From Rhodanobacteraceae bacterium (lineage in GTDB: Bacteria; Pseudomonadota; Gammaproteobacteria; Xanthomonadales; Ahniellaceae), in the NCBI GenBank assembly GCA_016708465.1, contig JADJFT010000001.1, forward strand, positions 248,001-312,000: a stretch of DNA of 64,000 nt, read 5' to 3'. The notes below the pieces were generated by a model. That model searched no databases. It was not told where the DNA came from and was given only the letters and a program-made list of their open reading frames with translations. Made by a program: the position numbers and the translations under genes. Position 1 is the first letter of the stretch. Each line of letters opens with the position of its first letter. Below are positions 1-9,118 of this stretch, piece after piece.

Positions 1-896
1 GGCATCGGCATGTGCTCGAAGAAGGCTTGGTAGGCGCCAGCTCGGCGCAGTAGGAAACTGGGGTCGAGGTTTTCACTCTGGTCGGCGGCGTAGTCGTTTT
101 CAACTTCGTGGTCGTCCCAAGTGAATGCCCATGGCATCGCCGCGTGGCTTGCCTGCAGGTCGGGATCAGATTTGTACTGGGCATGGCGCACGCGATAACG
201 ATCCAGGGTATTCGCCTCGCCACCGACATGGCGGCGTACCAAATTGTCTCCCCAGTTGCTTTCGTAGATGTAGTCGCCGACGAAGAACATCAGGTCCAGG
301 CCTTCGTTGGCGAGATGTCGATGCGCGGCGAAATACGCCTGTTCGTAATGCTGGCAGGAGGCAACGGCGAAGCGCAGTTTGTCGAGCTTCGATCCGGGTG
401 CCTCGGCGGTACGCGTACGACCCACCGGACTCACCTCATCGCCGCAGATGAATCGGTACCAATACCAACGCCCCGGTTCGAGGCCGCGCACATCGACATG
501 CGCGCTGTGCGCCAGTTCTGGCACTGCACGCACGCCACCCTTGCGCACGATATGCGTGAATTGCTCGTCGCTGGCAACCTGCCATTCAATGTGGATCATG
601 TCTGGCACCATGCCGCCGTCGGGCTGCAGCGGTTCCGGCGCAAGGCGCGTCCATAACGAAATGCCATCCGCACGTGGATAACCGGAGGCGACGCCGAGGG
701 TAAATGGATATCCGGTGAAGCGCGGCAACACCCAGCCATCGGCTGCACGCACTGATCGCGGGGCCAACGACATCGCAATCGTTGCAGCACTGAATGCAAA
801 CGCGGCACGGATCACATCTCGGCGTGTCACTTGGGCGGTGCGCGTGCGCAGACGCTGGATCAGACGCTGGGCGCGATCGAAGGTCTCATCATGCAT
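1..896 (-). CDS. phoD: Alkaline phosphatase D family protein (PhoD), C-terminus beyond window
   Basis: Secreted metallophosphodiesterase/phosphatase that releases phosphate from organic phosphoesters outside the cytoplasm. The ATG at 896 is chosen because it gives a twin-arginine signal: RR at residues 25-26 (TRRDVIRAAF), a hydrophobic stretch, and a likely cleavage near residues 50-53. The mature part opens with the PhoD N-terminal domain (FTLGVASGYPRADGISLWTRL), then a fibronectin-like linker (LEPGRWYWYRF) and the metallophosphatase core with metal-ligand motifs FFVGDYIYE and TWDDHEVENDY. About 298 codons are present of a family usually longer than 500, so the rest lies left of base 1. It is transcribed away from icmF, with a shared 160-bp intergenic region. 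Family assignment is secure; the substrate is not known. Confidence 0.93.
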   Translation of the reverse strand, partial: MHDETFDRAQRLIQRLRTRTAQVTRRDVIRAAFAFSAATIAMSLAPRSVRAADGWVLPRFTGYPFTLGVASGYPRADGISLWTRLAPEPLQPDGGMVPDMIHIEWQVASDEQFTHIVRKGGVRAVPELAHSAHVDVRGLEPGRWYWYRFICGDEVSPVGRTRTAEAPGSKLDKLRFAVASCQHYEQAYFAAHRHLANEGLDLMFFVGDYIYESNWGDNLVRRHVGGEANTLDRYRVRHAQYKSDPDLQASHAAMPWAFTWDDHEVENDYAADQSENLDPSFLLRRAGAYQAFFEHMPM

Positions 897-1055
897 GCAG
901 ATCTCCCGAAACTTGGCTTTTGAGTGATGTCGGATCGTTGCAGCTTAGCAATTCAGGCCGATGTCCGTACGTGCCGAAATCGCCGATGGCACAAACCAAT
1001 CTATCCGGGCGCATCGCTACAATGGGCGTCTTCCCAGGTTGTACCGGAGTTCCCG

Positions 1056-4000
1056 ATGAGCACACCCGCGAGCCAGTTGCCCGCTGCCGAGCATCCGAGC
1101 GAAGCGACGCCGCTGCGTTTCGTCACGGCCGCCAGTTTGTTCGACGGCCACGATGCCGCGATCAACATCATGCGTCGATTGATTCAGGCACAGGGCGTGG
1201 AAGTGGTACACCTCGGTCACAATCGCTCGGTCGAGGACGTGGTTCGTGCGGCGCTGCAAGAGGACGCCGACGGAATTGCGCTCAGTTCCTATCAGGGCGG
1301 GCACGTCGAATATTTCAAGTACATGGTCGACATGCTCAAGGCGCGGCGCGGCCACATTCGCGTCTTTGGCGGCGGTGGCGGCACCATTACCCCTGAGGAA
1401 ATCCGCGAACTGCAGGACTACGGCGTCGAGCGCATCTATCACCCGAATGACGGCATGGCGATGGGCCTGGTCGCGATGATCGAGGATTTGGTGCGTCGTA
1501 CCGTCACCCATCGCGTGCCGACTGCACGTCCCGCCATCGTCAGCAAAGACGACGAGATCTCTGTCGGCAAGATGCTGTCGGCACTGGAGGAGGGCGTCTT
1601 CACCGACATTGAACTCGCAACGCTGCGCAAGGAATGGCAACTGGCGGGTGGCAAGACGCCGGTGATTGGCCTCACCGGCACTGGTGGTGCCGGCAAGTCT
1701 TCGGTGACCGATGAACTGTTGAACCGATTTCTCGCCAGTTTTCCGGACATGCGTATCGCCGTCATCTCGGTCGATCCGACTCGGCGTCGTACCGGTGGTG
1801 CGCTGCTCGGCGACCGCATCCGCATGAACTCGCTGCGCTCGAAGCACGTGTTCATGCGCTCAATGGCGACCCGTCGCCAGCATGTCGCGACCAATATCGT
1901 GCTCAAGGGATTGCATCGCTTTCCTGCGTGGCCAAGGCTATGACTTGGTGATGGTCGAGACCGCTGGCATCGGGCAGAGCGACTCCGAGATCGTCGATCT
2001 CGTCGATTTCCCGGTGTATGTGATGACCAGCGATTTCGGTGCGCCGAGTCAACTCGAAAAGATCGACATGCTCGACTATGCCGAACTCGTGGTGCTGAAC
2101 AAATTCGACAAGCGCGGTGCCGAGGATGCTCTGCGTGATGTCCGCAAGCAGTGGAAGCGCAACCGCTTGGCGTTCAAGTTGGCCGACCAAGATGTGCCGG
2201 TCTATCCGACTATTGCCAGCCAGTTCAATGATCCCGGTATCGGTTGGATGTTTTCAAACCTGTGCCGGCTGATGCGCGCAAAGCTGCAGTTGCCCGAGTC
2301 GAAGTGGACGCCGCAGATCGATACCTCGCTGCGTGAGCCACGCGCCACCGTGCTGATCCCGGGCCAGCGGACACGCTATCTCGCCGAGATCGCCGAACAA
2401 GGCCGCGGCATCAACCGCATGATCGAATCGCAGTCGGAAACCGCGAGTCGGGCGCAGAGCTACTTCGACACGCTGCGTGACATTGAAGACCCGGCATTGC
2501 CAAAGGCGCTGGATCTCTACGCGGTTGCTGCATTGTCCGGCGAGAGTGATCGATTCCTGTTGACGCTGCGCCAACGCTACAACGACGCCATCAAATCGCT
2601 CTCGAACGATGCGCTGAATGTGCTGCGCGATTGGCCGATTCGGCGGGCCTCGATCACGAACGAATTCAATGAATACACGGTGCGTGACAAGGTCATCCGT
2701 GTCGAGAATTACCGCGAGTCGTTGTCGCACCAGAAGATCCCGAAAATCGCAGCGCCAACCCTGCGCGATTGGGGCGACCAACTGCGCTTTCTGCAAAAGG
2801 AAAACCTGCCGGGAGCCTATCCCTACACAGGCGGTGTCTATCCGTATCGCCGCAGCGGCGAAGATCCGACGCGCATGTTCGCTGGCGAAGGTACGCCAGA
2901 ACGTACCAATCGCCGCTTTCATTATTTGAGCGTTGGTCAACCGACAGCGCGCCTGTCGACGGCTTTCGATTCGGTGACCTTGTACGGCGAAGACCCGGCA
3001 CCGCGCCCGGATATTTTTGGCAAGATCGGCAATTCCGGGGCTCGCCACGCTCGACGACATGAAGAAGCTGTATTCGGGCTTTGACCTGTGTGCGCCAACG
3101 ACCTCGGTGTCGATGACGATCAATGGGCCGGCGCCGATGATCTTGGCGATGTTCATGAATACCGCGATCGATCAGCAGATCGAGAAATATCTGCGTGCCG
3201 ATCAGTCACGTTGGGACCGCGCCCACGACATCATCGAAAAATGCTACGAAGGCCGCCATCGCCCGAGTTATCACGGCATGTTGCCGGACGGTAACGACGG
3301 CCTCGGTCTCGGCCTGCTCGGTATCACCGGTGACCAAGTGGTGGCGCCCGAGATCTACGCGAACATCAAGGCGGAGACCCTGCAATCCGTTCGCGGTACC
3401 GTGCAGGCCGACATTCTGAAAGAGGATCAGGCCCAGAACACCTGCATTTTCTCGACCGAATTCGCGCTGCGTATGATGGGCGACATCCAACAGTATTTCG
3501 TCGATCAGAAGGTTAGAAATTTCTACTCGGTATCGATCTCCGGATATCACATTGCCGAAGCCGGTGCGAACCCGATTTCGCAACTCGCATTCACGTTGTC
3601 GAATGGGTTCACGATTGTCGAGTACTACCTCGCGCGCGGCATGAAGATCGACGACTTCGCGCCGAATTTGAGCTTCTTCTTCTCGAACGGCATGGACCCC
3701 GAATACACCGTGATCGGCCGTGTCGCACGCCGCATTTGGGCACGCGCCATGCGTGAACGCTACGGCGCGAATGAGCGCAGCCAGATGCTCAAGTACCACA
3801 TCCAGACATCGGGGCGCTCGCTGCATGCGCAGGAGATCCAGTTCAACGACATTCGCACAACCTTGCAGGCGCTGTACGCCCTGTTCGACAACTGCAATTC
3901 GCTACATACAAATGCCTATGACGAAGCGATCACCACACCCACCGAGGAGTCGGTGCGGCGTGCCGTTGCCATTCAGTTGATCATCAACCGCGAGTTGGGT

Positions 4001-4495
4001 CTGAACTTCTGCGAGAACCCGTGGCAGGGCAGCTTCGTGGTTGAAGCATTGACCGATATCGTCGAGGAGGCGGTGTACAAGGAATTCGAGGCGATCAGCG
4101 AACGCGGCGGCGTGCTCGGCGCGATGGACACGATGTACCAGCGCGGCAAGATCCAGGAAGAGTCAATGTTCTACGAGCAGAAGAAGCATGATGGCTCGCT
4201 GCCGTTGATCGGCGTCAACACCTACCTGCCGCGCGAACACGCCGGTGAAGTTGCGACCGAGATCGAACTCATCCGTTCGACGCCGGAAGAAAAACAGCAG
4301 CAGATCGACAATGTGCTGACGTTCCAGTCGTTACGTAACCACTATGCCGCCGACGGCCTGACCGAATTGCAGTCCACCGCCCGTCGTCGCGACAATCTGT
4401 TCAACGCGCTGATCGAAGCGGTGAAGACGCATTCCCTCGGCCAGATCAGCCACGCGCTCTACGACGTCGGCGGTGAATACCGCAGGAATATGTGA
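1056..4495 (+). CDS. icmF: Fused isobutyryl-CoA mutase IcmF (B12-dependent), two frameshifts
   Basis: Adenosylcobalamin-dependent acyl-CoA mutase with its G-protein chaperone in one chain (about 1145 aa when repaired). The order seen is an N-terminal B12-binding domain (DGHDAAI base-off motif, GGGGG loop), a MeaI-type GTPase (P-loop GTGGAGKSS near residue 210, VETAGIGQSD, NKFDKRG), a linker, and the TIM-barrel mutase (PTRMFAGEG, SISGYHIAEAG). Start ATG 1056 has GGAG six bases upstream. Where methylmalonyl-CoA mutase has Arg in VRNTYI this protein has Gln (AQNTCIF), arguing for isobutyryl- or pivalyl-type substrates. The frame breaks at the GGG run near 1907-1909 and at the GGGG near 3037-3040. 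At the second site one extra base restores frame, but two residues conserved in relatives may also be lost. Both breaks look like indel errors. Role: rearrangement of branched and straight acyl-CoA during fatty-acid or amino-acid catabolism. Confidence 0.9.
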
Positions 4496-4504
4496 GGCGG
4501 GGCG

Positions 4505-4690
4505 ATGGACATCGAACGTATTTTCGAAACGCTCAACGTCGCTGGCGTTCGCTATGCGTGCGTCGGCGGTGTCTTTGCCTCGAACGCATTGTCGCGTCGC
4601 CGGCATCGAACATCTGGTGAAAGTGAAGCAAATCGCAGGGCGAGCCAAAGACCAGAGTGACATTCGAGTATGCCGATCCTCACATGGCGC
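4505..4690 (+). pseudogene. Remnant of nucleotidyltransferase (AbiEii/DUF6036-like), centre deleted
   Basis: The first codons read MDIERIFETLNVAGVRYACV followed by GG, the usual start of small nucleotidyltransferase-fold proteins found in toxin-antitoxin and abortive-infection loci. About 90 bases on, in another frame, comes VAGIEHLVKVKQIAGRAKDQ then SDI, which resembles their C-terminal end (LIxMKxxAGRxKDxxDI). The middle, carrying the catalytic acidic residues, is missing, so the gene cannot be functional. It begins only 9 bases after the icmF stop. Identification rests on two short motifs in the expected order and is an inference from family knowledge. Confidence 0.6.
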
Positions 4691-4716
4691 CATTGGTGCG
4701 GTCGCTGACACCGCAC

Positions 4717-4845
4717 TCACGCGGGCAATCTGGGCCTCGATCCGGGCCATGACTTCCTCATGCGGATGCTCGGCCGTAGGTCGTCGATGGTGGCCTGAAT
4801 CTCGGCGGCCAGCCATGCGGTGTGGTTCTCCTGGGCCGCGGTCAC
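4717..4845 (-). pseudogene. Frameshifted antitoxin-like fragment downstream of vapC
   Basis: A GTG start overlaps the vapC stop (GTGA), preceded by GGGAGG. The peptide runs VTAAQENHTAWLAAEIQATI then DD, like the antitoxin partners of RelE/ParE toxins (xxHxAWxxxxVQxAxDDPRPxxPHEEVMA). A missing C after codon 27 shifts the frame; in the next frame the expected HEEVMARIEAQIARVSA continues. No toxin gene follows: the sequence runs straight into the nucleotidyltransferase remnant. It may be a decayed third gene of the vapBC operon or an indel error in a real antitoxin that has lost its toxin. Confidence 0.5.
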
Positions 4846-5267
4846 TGCGCAGCCTCCCACGGATTGATGACGTTCAGCCCGGCCGCCTCAAAAGAACTGG
4901 TGTCGCGGGTGGCAACGGTGAAGCCGTTGGCAAGGGCGACGGCCGCAATGAAGGCGTCGGCCGTTTCGATGGCCAAGCCAGCAGTGCGGGACTTGGCCAG
5001 CAGCTCGGCATACGCCTTCGTACAAGCCATATCGAACGACAACACCCGATTGGCGAACATCGGCAGCAGTCGCTTTTCCAAGTTCTCATGCAGGCCGTCC
5101 CGGCGCTTTCCGGCTGGCATCAGCGCGATACCGGCACGCAGCTCGGCTACGGTGATCGCGGACAGATAAAGCGTTTCCAGCGCTTGCGCGTCGATCCAGT
5201 CAAGGACGCGGGTATTGGGCGCTTGACGCTGCGGCTCCGAAATCACGTTCGTATCGAGCAGAATCAT
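4842..5267 (-). CDS. vapC: PIN-domain toxin, VapC/FitB type
   Basis: Type II toxin, probably a metal-dependent RNase. The 141-residue PIN domain has the acidic quartet in the expected places: D5 in MILLDTNVIS, E42 in ITVAELRAG, D104 in TADAFIAA and D122 in TRDTSSF. The tail FEAAGLNVINPWE is typical of the FitB/StbB branch. The start overlaps the antitoxin stop by ATGA (5264-5267), so the pair is translationally coupled. The ORF is intact although neighbours on the downstream side are decayed. Function as a toxin is family knowledge; the RNA target cannot be read from sequence. Confidence 0.9.
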   Translation of the reverse strand: MILLDTNVISEPQRQAPNTRVLDWIDAQALETLYLSAITVAELRAGIALMPAGKRRDGLHENLEKRLLPMFANRVLSFDMACTKAYAELLAKSRTAGLAIETADAFIAAVALANGFTVATRDTSSFEAAGLNVINPWEAAQ

Positions 5268-5521
5268 TCGAAGCTCACCGCACGGGCCGGAGACTTGATG
5301 CGCGCACGCTCAAACAAGGCGTGTTCTTCATCGGTCAGGCCGCCAGCCTCGCGGGCGATGGAAGCCAGGAACGAGCCGAGTTTCACGCGGCCCTCGGGCC
5401 TCGCTGCCTTCTCTAAGATGGAGCGGATTTCGGCCTCGGTGCTGCGGCCATGCTGGGCGGCTTGGATTCGGATGGCCCGATGCACCTCATCGGGCAGATT
5501 TCTTACATTCACGTTTGCCAT
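5264..5521 (-). CDS. vapB: Ribbon-helix-helix antitoxin, FitA/VapB type
   Basis: Antitoxin and likely autorepressor of the downstream PIN toxin. The 85-residue protein starts MANVNVRNLPDEVHRAIRIQ, the RHH DNA-binding fold of the FitA family, followed by GRSTEAEIRSILEKAA and a C-terminal toxin-neutralising tail. ATG 5521 is preferred over the upstream in-frame ATG at 5536 because GGAG lies eight bases before it. The stop overlaps the toxin ATG. Regulation is probably by the antitoxin-toxin complex binding the AT-rich, palindrome-containing promoter just upstream. Confidence 0.88.
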   Translation of the reverse strand: MANVNVRNLPDEVHRAIRIQAAQHGRSTEAEIRSILEKAARPEGRVKLGSFLASIAREAGGLTDEEHALFERARIKSPARAVSFE

Positions 5522-5556
5522 TTGGTATATCTCCATTCATGGCTATCAATGCACCC

Positions 5557-5576
5557 ATTATATAGCAATGATATCA
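5557..5576 (-). promoter_or_regulatory. Putative vapBC promoter with palindromic operator
   Basis: On the minus strand a perfect -10 hexamer TATAAT (plus 5557-5562) sits 36 bases upstream of the vapB ATG. The 8-base palindrome TGATATCA (5569-5576) lies in the spacer region where an RHH antitoxin could repress. The stretch is clearly more AT-rich than its surroundings. No good -35 box is visible at normal spacing. Confidence 0.5.
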
Positions 5577-5861
5577 ATCCATCTGCCCTTTGTGGCGGGC
5601 GCTGGTTAAATCGTAACTCATTGATATACGGTCACTTGCAGTGAAAGTGCCTACGTCACAAGGCCTCGGAGAGTCTCGGTAGCCGCGCTATGAAGTCCCG
5701 CAGGGACAGCTTCGCTTCGCCACGCGATCCAGCACACTTTCGGACACAGTCAGGGTAGCGTTCGTTGCTCCATCAGCGGTTTCAGCTGCGGGCGGCTCAG
5801 AGCGAACGGGCGGGCGGGTGCGTTAAAGTTCGCGGCCAAATCTCAATATGAGCGCGCGTCC
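5577..5861. other. Intergenic region without recognisable gene
   Basis: Between the vapB promoter and the M14 hydrolase. Short open stretches exist on both strands, but none has a start, a ribosome site and a recognisable motif together. A minus-strand peptide ending KLSLRDFIARLPRLSEAL (5665-5740) could be the tail of a lost gene, but I cannot place it. The region probably marks the left junction of the inserted toxin-antitoxin patch. Confidence 0.4.
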
Positions 5862-6779
5862 ATGTCCATTGCGGCCAGCTATCCCGTCGGCACTCCCGGA
5901 AAAGCCTGGGGCGACTCTGAAAAGTCCGAATGGCGTTCGCGCCAGCGCAAGCTGCGTAGTTACGCCGACGACGTGTTGAGCGTCGTCGAGCGGCTGCGCG
6001 ATCGCTTCGACGTGCAGCAATATGGCGAAATCGGCTACGACGACGCGCATTACCCGCTGATGGCGATTCGTAATCGCGATTGGAATGAGGCATTGCCGTA
6101 TGTGCTGGTTACCGGCGGCGTGCATGGCTACGAGACCAGCGGCGTGCATGGCGCATTGCAGTTTGTCGCAGAGCACGCCGAGCGCTATGCCGGGCGTGTC
6201 AATCTGCTGGTCGCAGCCTGTGTCAGCCCGTGGGCATATGAGCGCATCCATCGATGGAACGCGAATGCGATCGACCCGAATCGTGCATTCCGCGAACCCA
6301 GCCCAGCTGCGGAATCGGCAGCGCTGATGCGTTTCACCTTGCCGTGGCGCGATCGCTTCGTCGTACACATCGACCTGCACGAAACCACCGATAGCGATGA
6401 AACCGAATTCCGCCCGGCGTTGGCGGCACGCGACGGCAAAGCGTTCGAGCCGGAAGGCATCCCCGATGGCTTTTATCTGGTCGACGACAGCGAAAACCCG
6501 CAGCCGGCATTCCAGAGCGCGATCATTACCGCTGTCGCACAGGTCACACACATCGCGCCGGCCGATGGCAAGGGCGAGATCATCGGTTCCACCGTGGTGG
6601 CGCCAGGCGTCATCGAATATCCGTTCAAGCGACTCGGCCTCTGCGCTGGGATGACCCATGCACGCTACACCACCACTACCGAGGTCTACCCGGACAGCCC
6701 GCGCGCCACACCCGAACAGTGCAACGCTGCGCAGGTCGCGGCGGTGTCTGCGGCGATCGACTTCATGCTCGCCGCATGA
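5862..6779 (+). CDS. M14-family zinc metallohydrolase (aspartoacylase/carboxypeptidase-like)
   Basis: A 305-residue zinc hydrolase of the M14 superfamily. The first zinc motif HxxE is in VTGGVHGYETSGVHG, the Arg/Asn substrate motif in NAIDPNRAFRE, and the third zinc ligand in HIDLHETTDSDE. No signal peptide is visible, so it is probably cytoplasmic. Length fits the succinylglutamate desuccinylase/aspartoacylase branch rather than secreted carboxypeptidases. The stop overlaps the start of the DUF3228 gene (ATGA), so the two form an operon. Substrate unknown: peptide, N-acyl amino acid and similar amides are all possible. Confidence 0.85.
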   Translation: MSIAASYPVGTPGKAWGDSEKSEWRSRQRKLRSYADDVLSVVERLRDRFDVQQYGEIGYDDAHYPLMAIRNRDWNEALPYVLVTGGVHGYETSGVHGALQFVAEHAERYAGRVNLLVAACVSPWAYERIHRWNANAIDPNRAFREPSPAAESAALMRFTLPWRDRFVVHIDLHETTDSDETEFRPALAARDGKAFEPEGIPDGFYLVDDSENPQPAFQSAIITAVAQVTHIAPADGKGEIIGSTVVAPGVIEYPFKRLGLCAGMTHARYTTTTEVYPDSPRATPEQCNAAQVAAVSAAIDFMLAA

Positions 6780-7330
6780 CTGTCGTACTGACCGACTTTG
6801 CGCGCCCGCGCCTGTTCCCTCGTGAGCCAAGGCGCAACACCATCCAGGATATTTCGGCGGATGAGTTCGAGCGCTACCTCAACGCGCACGAACCGCTGAG
6901 GGTCGTGGATGGCTACGCGTCGTTTTGCAAGCTGCACGTCCACCGCAATTGGACCTCGACACGCTGCTTGACTGTGCCGATCAACGACGCCAATCGCCAC
7001 CTGTTGCGCTCGGACTACGAGGCGCGCAGCAGTACCGAATTACCGGTGCTGGTGCGCTGGTTCGAAGGCATCGAACCGCCGGTTGCCGACTATCTCGTCG
7101 CCATTCTCTACAGCCGCGAACAGATCGCGAAAGAGGGCACGTCAATCGTCGCAGACTGGGGCATCGTTGGCTGCATGTACACCAGCGAACCTGAGGAAAC
7201 ACCGATGGCCCCGATCACGATGCTGCGTAATGCGCTGGGCGTCGACGAAGGCGGCTCGGGCGTGCCGATCGACCGTGACGCTTACCAGCGCAGCGTCGAG
7301 TTCTGGCGCAGCCACGCGAATTGGCGATAA
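6776..7330 (+). CDS. DUF3228 family protein
   Basis: A 184-residue soluble protein matching the DUF3228 pattern: DFARPRLFPREPRRNTIQDI near the N-terminus, TVPINDANRHLLRSDYEARS, then VLVRWFEG and VADYLVAILYSREQIAKEG. No transmembrane segment or signal. Function is unknown. The ATG at 6776 overlaps the preceding TGA, giving coupled translation with the M14 hydrolase, so a shared pathway is possible. Convergent to the solute-binding/OmpA gene, with a hairpin between them. Confidence 0.75.
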   Translation: MTVVLTDFARPRLFPREPRRNTIQDISADEFERYLNAHEPLRVVDGYASFCKLHVHRNWTSTRCLTVPINDANRHLLRSDYEARSSTELPVLVRWFEGIEPPVADYLVAILYSREQIAKEGTSIVADWGIVGCMYTSEPEETPMAPITMLRNALGVDEGGSGVPIDRDAYQRSVEFWRSHANWR

Positions 7331-7355
7331 CACTGGTTGCCAGCACGCGATGACA

Positions 7356-7385
7356 CTTGCAGCAGCGCCGAGAAGCCGCTGCAAG
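7356..7385. terminator. Hairpin between convergent genes
   Basis: Perfect 8-bp stem CTTGCAGC / GCTGCAAG with a 14-base loop, in the 78-bp gap between two convergent genes. No U-run on either side, so at best a weak or Rho-assisted bidirectional terminator. Confidence 0.4.
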
Positions 7386-7408
7386 CGACGATCTGCGATG
7401 CGCAATGA

Positions 7409-9118
7409 TTATTCGAGCGTGAACCACTGCACTTCGACGCGACGATTGAGATCACCGTCGCTACCGGCCGGTTCTTCCCAGCCGCGACCGACGACTTCGA
7501 TGCGATCGGTGGCGAGCCCGGGGTGCTTTTTCAGCAGTGCATCGCGCACCGATTGTGAACGCTGACGCGACAATTCCATCGCCTTCAACGCCATGCTGCG
7601 CACTAACGCTTGGCCACCCTCACGTTCGAATTCACCGATGCGGGCGTTGTCGACGTGGCCACGCAAGACCACGATCGAGCCGGGACTGACCTGCAAAAAG
7701 TTTTTGATCGAATCCAGATACCCGAGATTTTGTTGGGCATCGCGGTCGAGCGTCGCCGAGTTCGGTTCAAAGAAGAAGCGGATGTCCTTGCTTAACAGGG
7801 CATCGCCTTCGAGTGAGCTGCCTTCGCGCGTCTTGATCGGCGCAATGGCGATGGTCTGCTTCGCAAACTCGGCTTTGCCCTTGAGCGCATCGAGTTGCTT
7901 GGCATCAATGAAGCGTGCCGGATCCGCCGGATTTTTGATCAGCTTGCCGTAGGCCAGCACCGATGACTGGAAAATGCCGTTGAACGAACCGGCAGAATCG
8001 ATGGTGCCAGCGAAGAACGCCTGATTCTCCGGCAGGTTGGAGAAGTGCACCTTTGAGAGTTCGTCACGGGTGTCGGCATCACTCCACTTGAACGCCTTGG
8101 AGATGGTTGCGACATTCGCTGCGGGCTCGTCGCGCACCCGGCGATTACCGTCCAGCAGGCCGTGCACCAAGCCTTTCACCCAGTCCGTATGTGCGGCCGC
8201 AAAGCCTTTGTTGACCACCAGCAGGTCGGCAATGATCAACAGGTTGCGGTTCGACACCAGCATCTTCGCCTTACCGGCGGACGCTTCGATCACCTCATCG
8301 GTGCGTGGCGACCAGCCGATGCAGCCGTTCAAGCGGGCACTGGCGTTGAGTTCGTGCTCGTAGGCATCGCAGGCGACGTCGTTGTCTTCGTAAAACACCA
8401 GACCGAGCTGGTCAGGATTCGGGCGTGCATCGAGATCGCGCAGCACCACCACCGGGACGTTCGCTTCGGAAGCGAGATAACGGATGAAAAACTCACTTTC
8501 GTTGAACTGCGCGGCCGCCAGCACCTTGCCTTTGAGCTGGTTGATGCTGCTGATGCCGGTATCGACCACCACCATGTCGGCGCCGCGCGAGAATCCGATC
8601 TGCGCCGGCACCGTCACTTCAAACTGGCGGCCGAGCGCGGCCAACACGTCGGCAGTGGTTACGCTCGCGGCGAGCTTGCCGTTGTTGAGCTTGGACCAAC
8701 TCTCTTCTTCGCTCAGTGTCAGGTGAACTTGGAAGCCATAATTTTTCGCGAAAAACGAGTCCGGGTTGGGATCGAGGCCGCCATTCGCGACCACCAGTCC
8801 GGCATATCCAGCGTATTCGCTGATGTCGACATCGATGACGGCTCCGGTCGGCTGATAGGTGGCGGCGGCATCCAGCGTCGGCAGACCGTCGACCGGTTCA
8901 ATCGGTGTCGGGGCGTCGCCATCAACGGCAGGGTTCACCGTGGGATTTCCCGGCGTCGTGGATTGCGTCGTTGTCGACGTATTGGTCGCGTCGGCTGCTT
9001 TTTTGTCGCGCAGCATCAACCATCCGCCCATCGCGATCAGTGCCACGATCAGCAATAAGGTGATCGCCGTGCCGGCGGAATTGCCACGCATCAAGAATCT
9101 GGATGATCGAGTGTTCAT
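7409..9118 (-). CDS. Membrane-anchored solute-binding protein fused to OmpA domain
   Basis: A 569-residue protein. Residues about 16-35 are a transmembrane anchor (AGTAITLLLIVALIAMGGWLML), followed by a Thr/Pro-rich linker. Residues about 90-400 are a periplasmic-binding fold of the phosphate/nitrate/thiamine-precursor ABC type (YAGLVVANGGLDPN, GFSRGADMVVVDTGISSINQ, GKVLAAAQF). Residues about 440-569 are an OmpA/MotB peptidoglycan-binding domain (RFFFEPNSATLDRDAQQNL, GHVDNARIGEFE, SQSVRDALLKKH, VVGRGWEEP). It is therefore an inner-membrane protein that can bind a ligand and hold the cell wall. Fourth gene of the pspA operon; its start overlaps the previous stop (ATGA). No ABC permease or ATPase is nearby, arguing for a sensory or structural role. 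Confidence 0.85.
   Translation of the reverse strand: MNTRSSRFLMRGNSAGTAITLLLIVALIAMGGWLMLRDKKAADATNTSTTTQSTTPGNPTVNPAVDGDAPTPIEPVDGLPTLDAAATYQPTGAVIDVDISEYAGYAGLVVANGGLDPNPDSFFAKNYGFQVHLTLSEEESWSKLNNGKLAASVTTADVLAALGRQFEVTVPAQIGFSRGADMVVVDTGISSINQLKGKVLAAAQFNESEFFIRYLASEANVPVVVLRDLDARPNPDQLGLVFYEDNDVACDAYEHELNASARLNGCIGWSPRTDEVIEASAGKAKMLVSNRNLLIIADLLVVNKGFAAAHTDWVKGLVHGLLDGNRRVRDEPAANVATISKAFKWSDADTRDELSKVHFSNLPENQAFFAGTIDSAGSFNGIFQSSVLAYGKLIKNPADPARFIDAKQLDALKGKAEFAKQTIAIAPIKTREGSSLEGDALLSKDIRFFFEPNSATLDRDAQQNLGYLDSIKNFLQVSPGSIVVLRGHVDNARIGEFEREGGQALVRSMALKAMELSRQRSQSVRDALLKKHPGLATDRIEVVGRGWEEPAGSDGDLNRRVEVQWFTLE

Noticed and set aside
4331..4816. 161-codon minus-strand ORF crossing the icmF 3' end and the antitoxin fragment
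   Set aside because: Only its first 50 codons resemble an antitoxin; the rest is antisense to icmF and the nucleotidyltransferase remnant.
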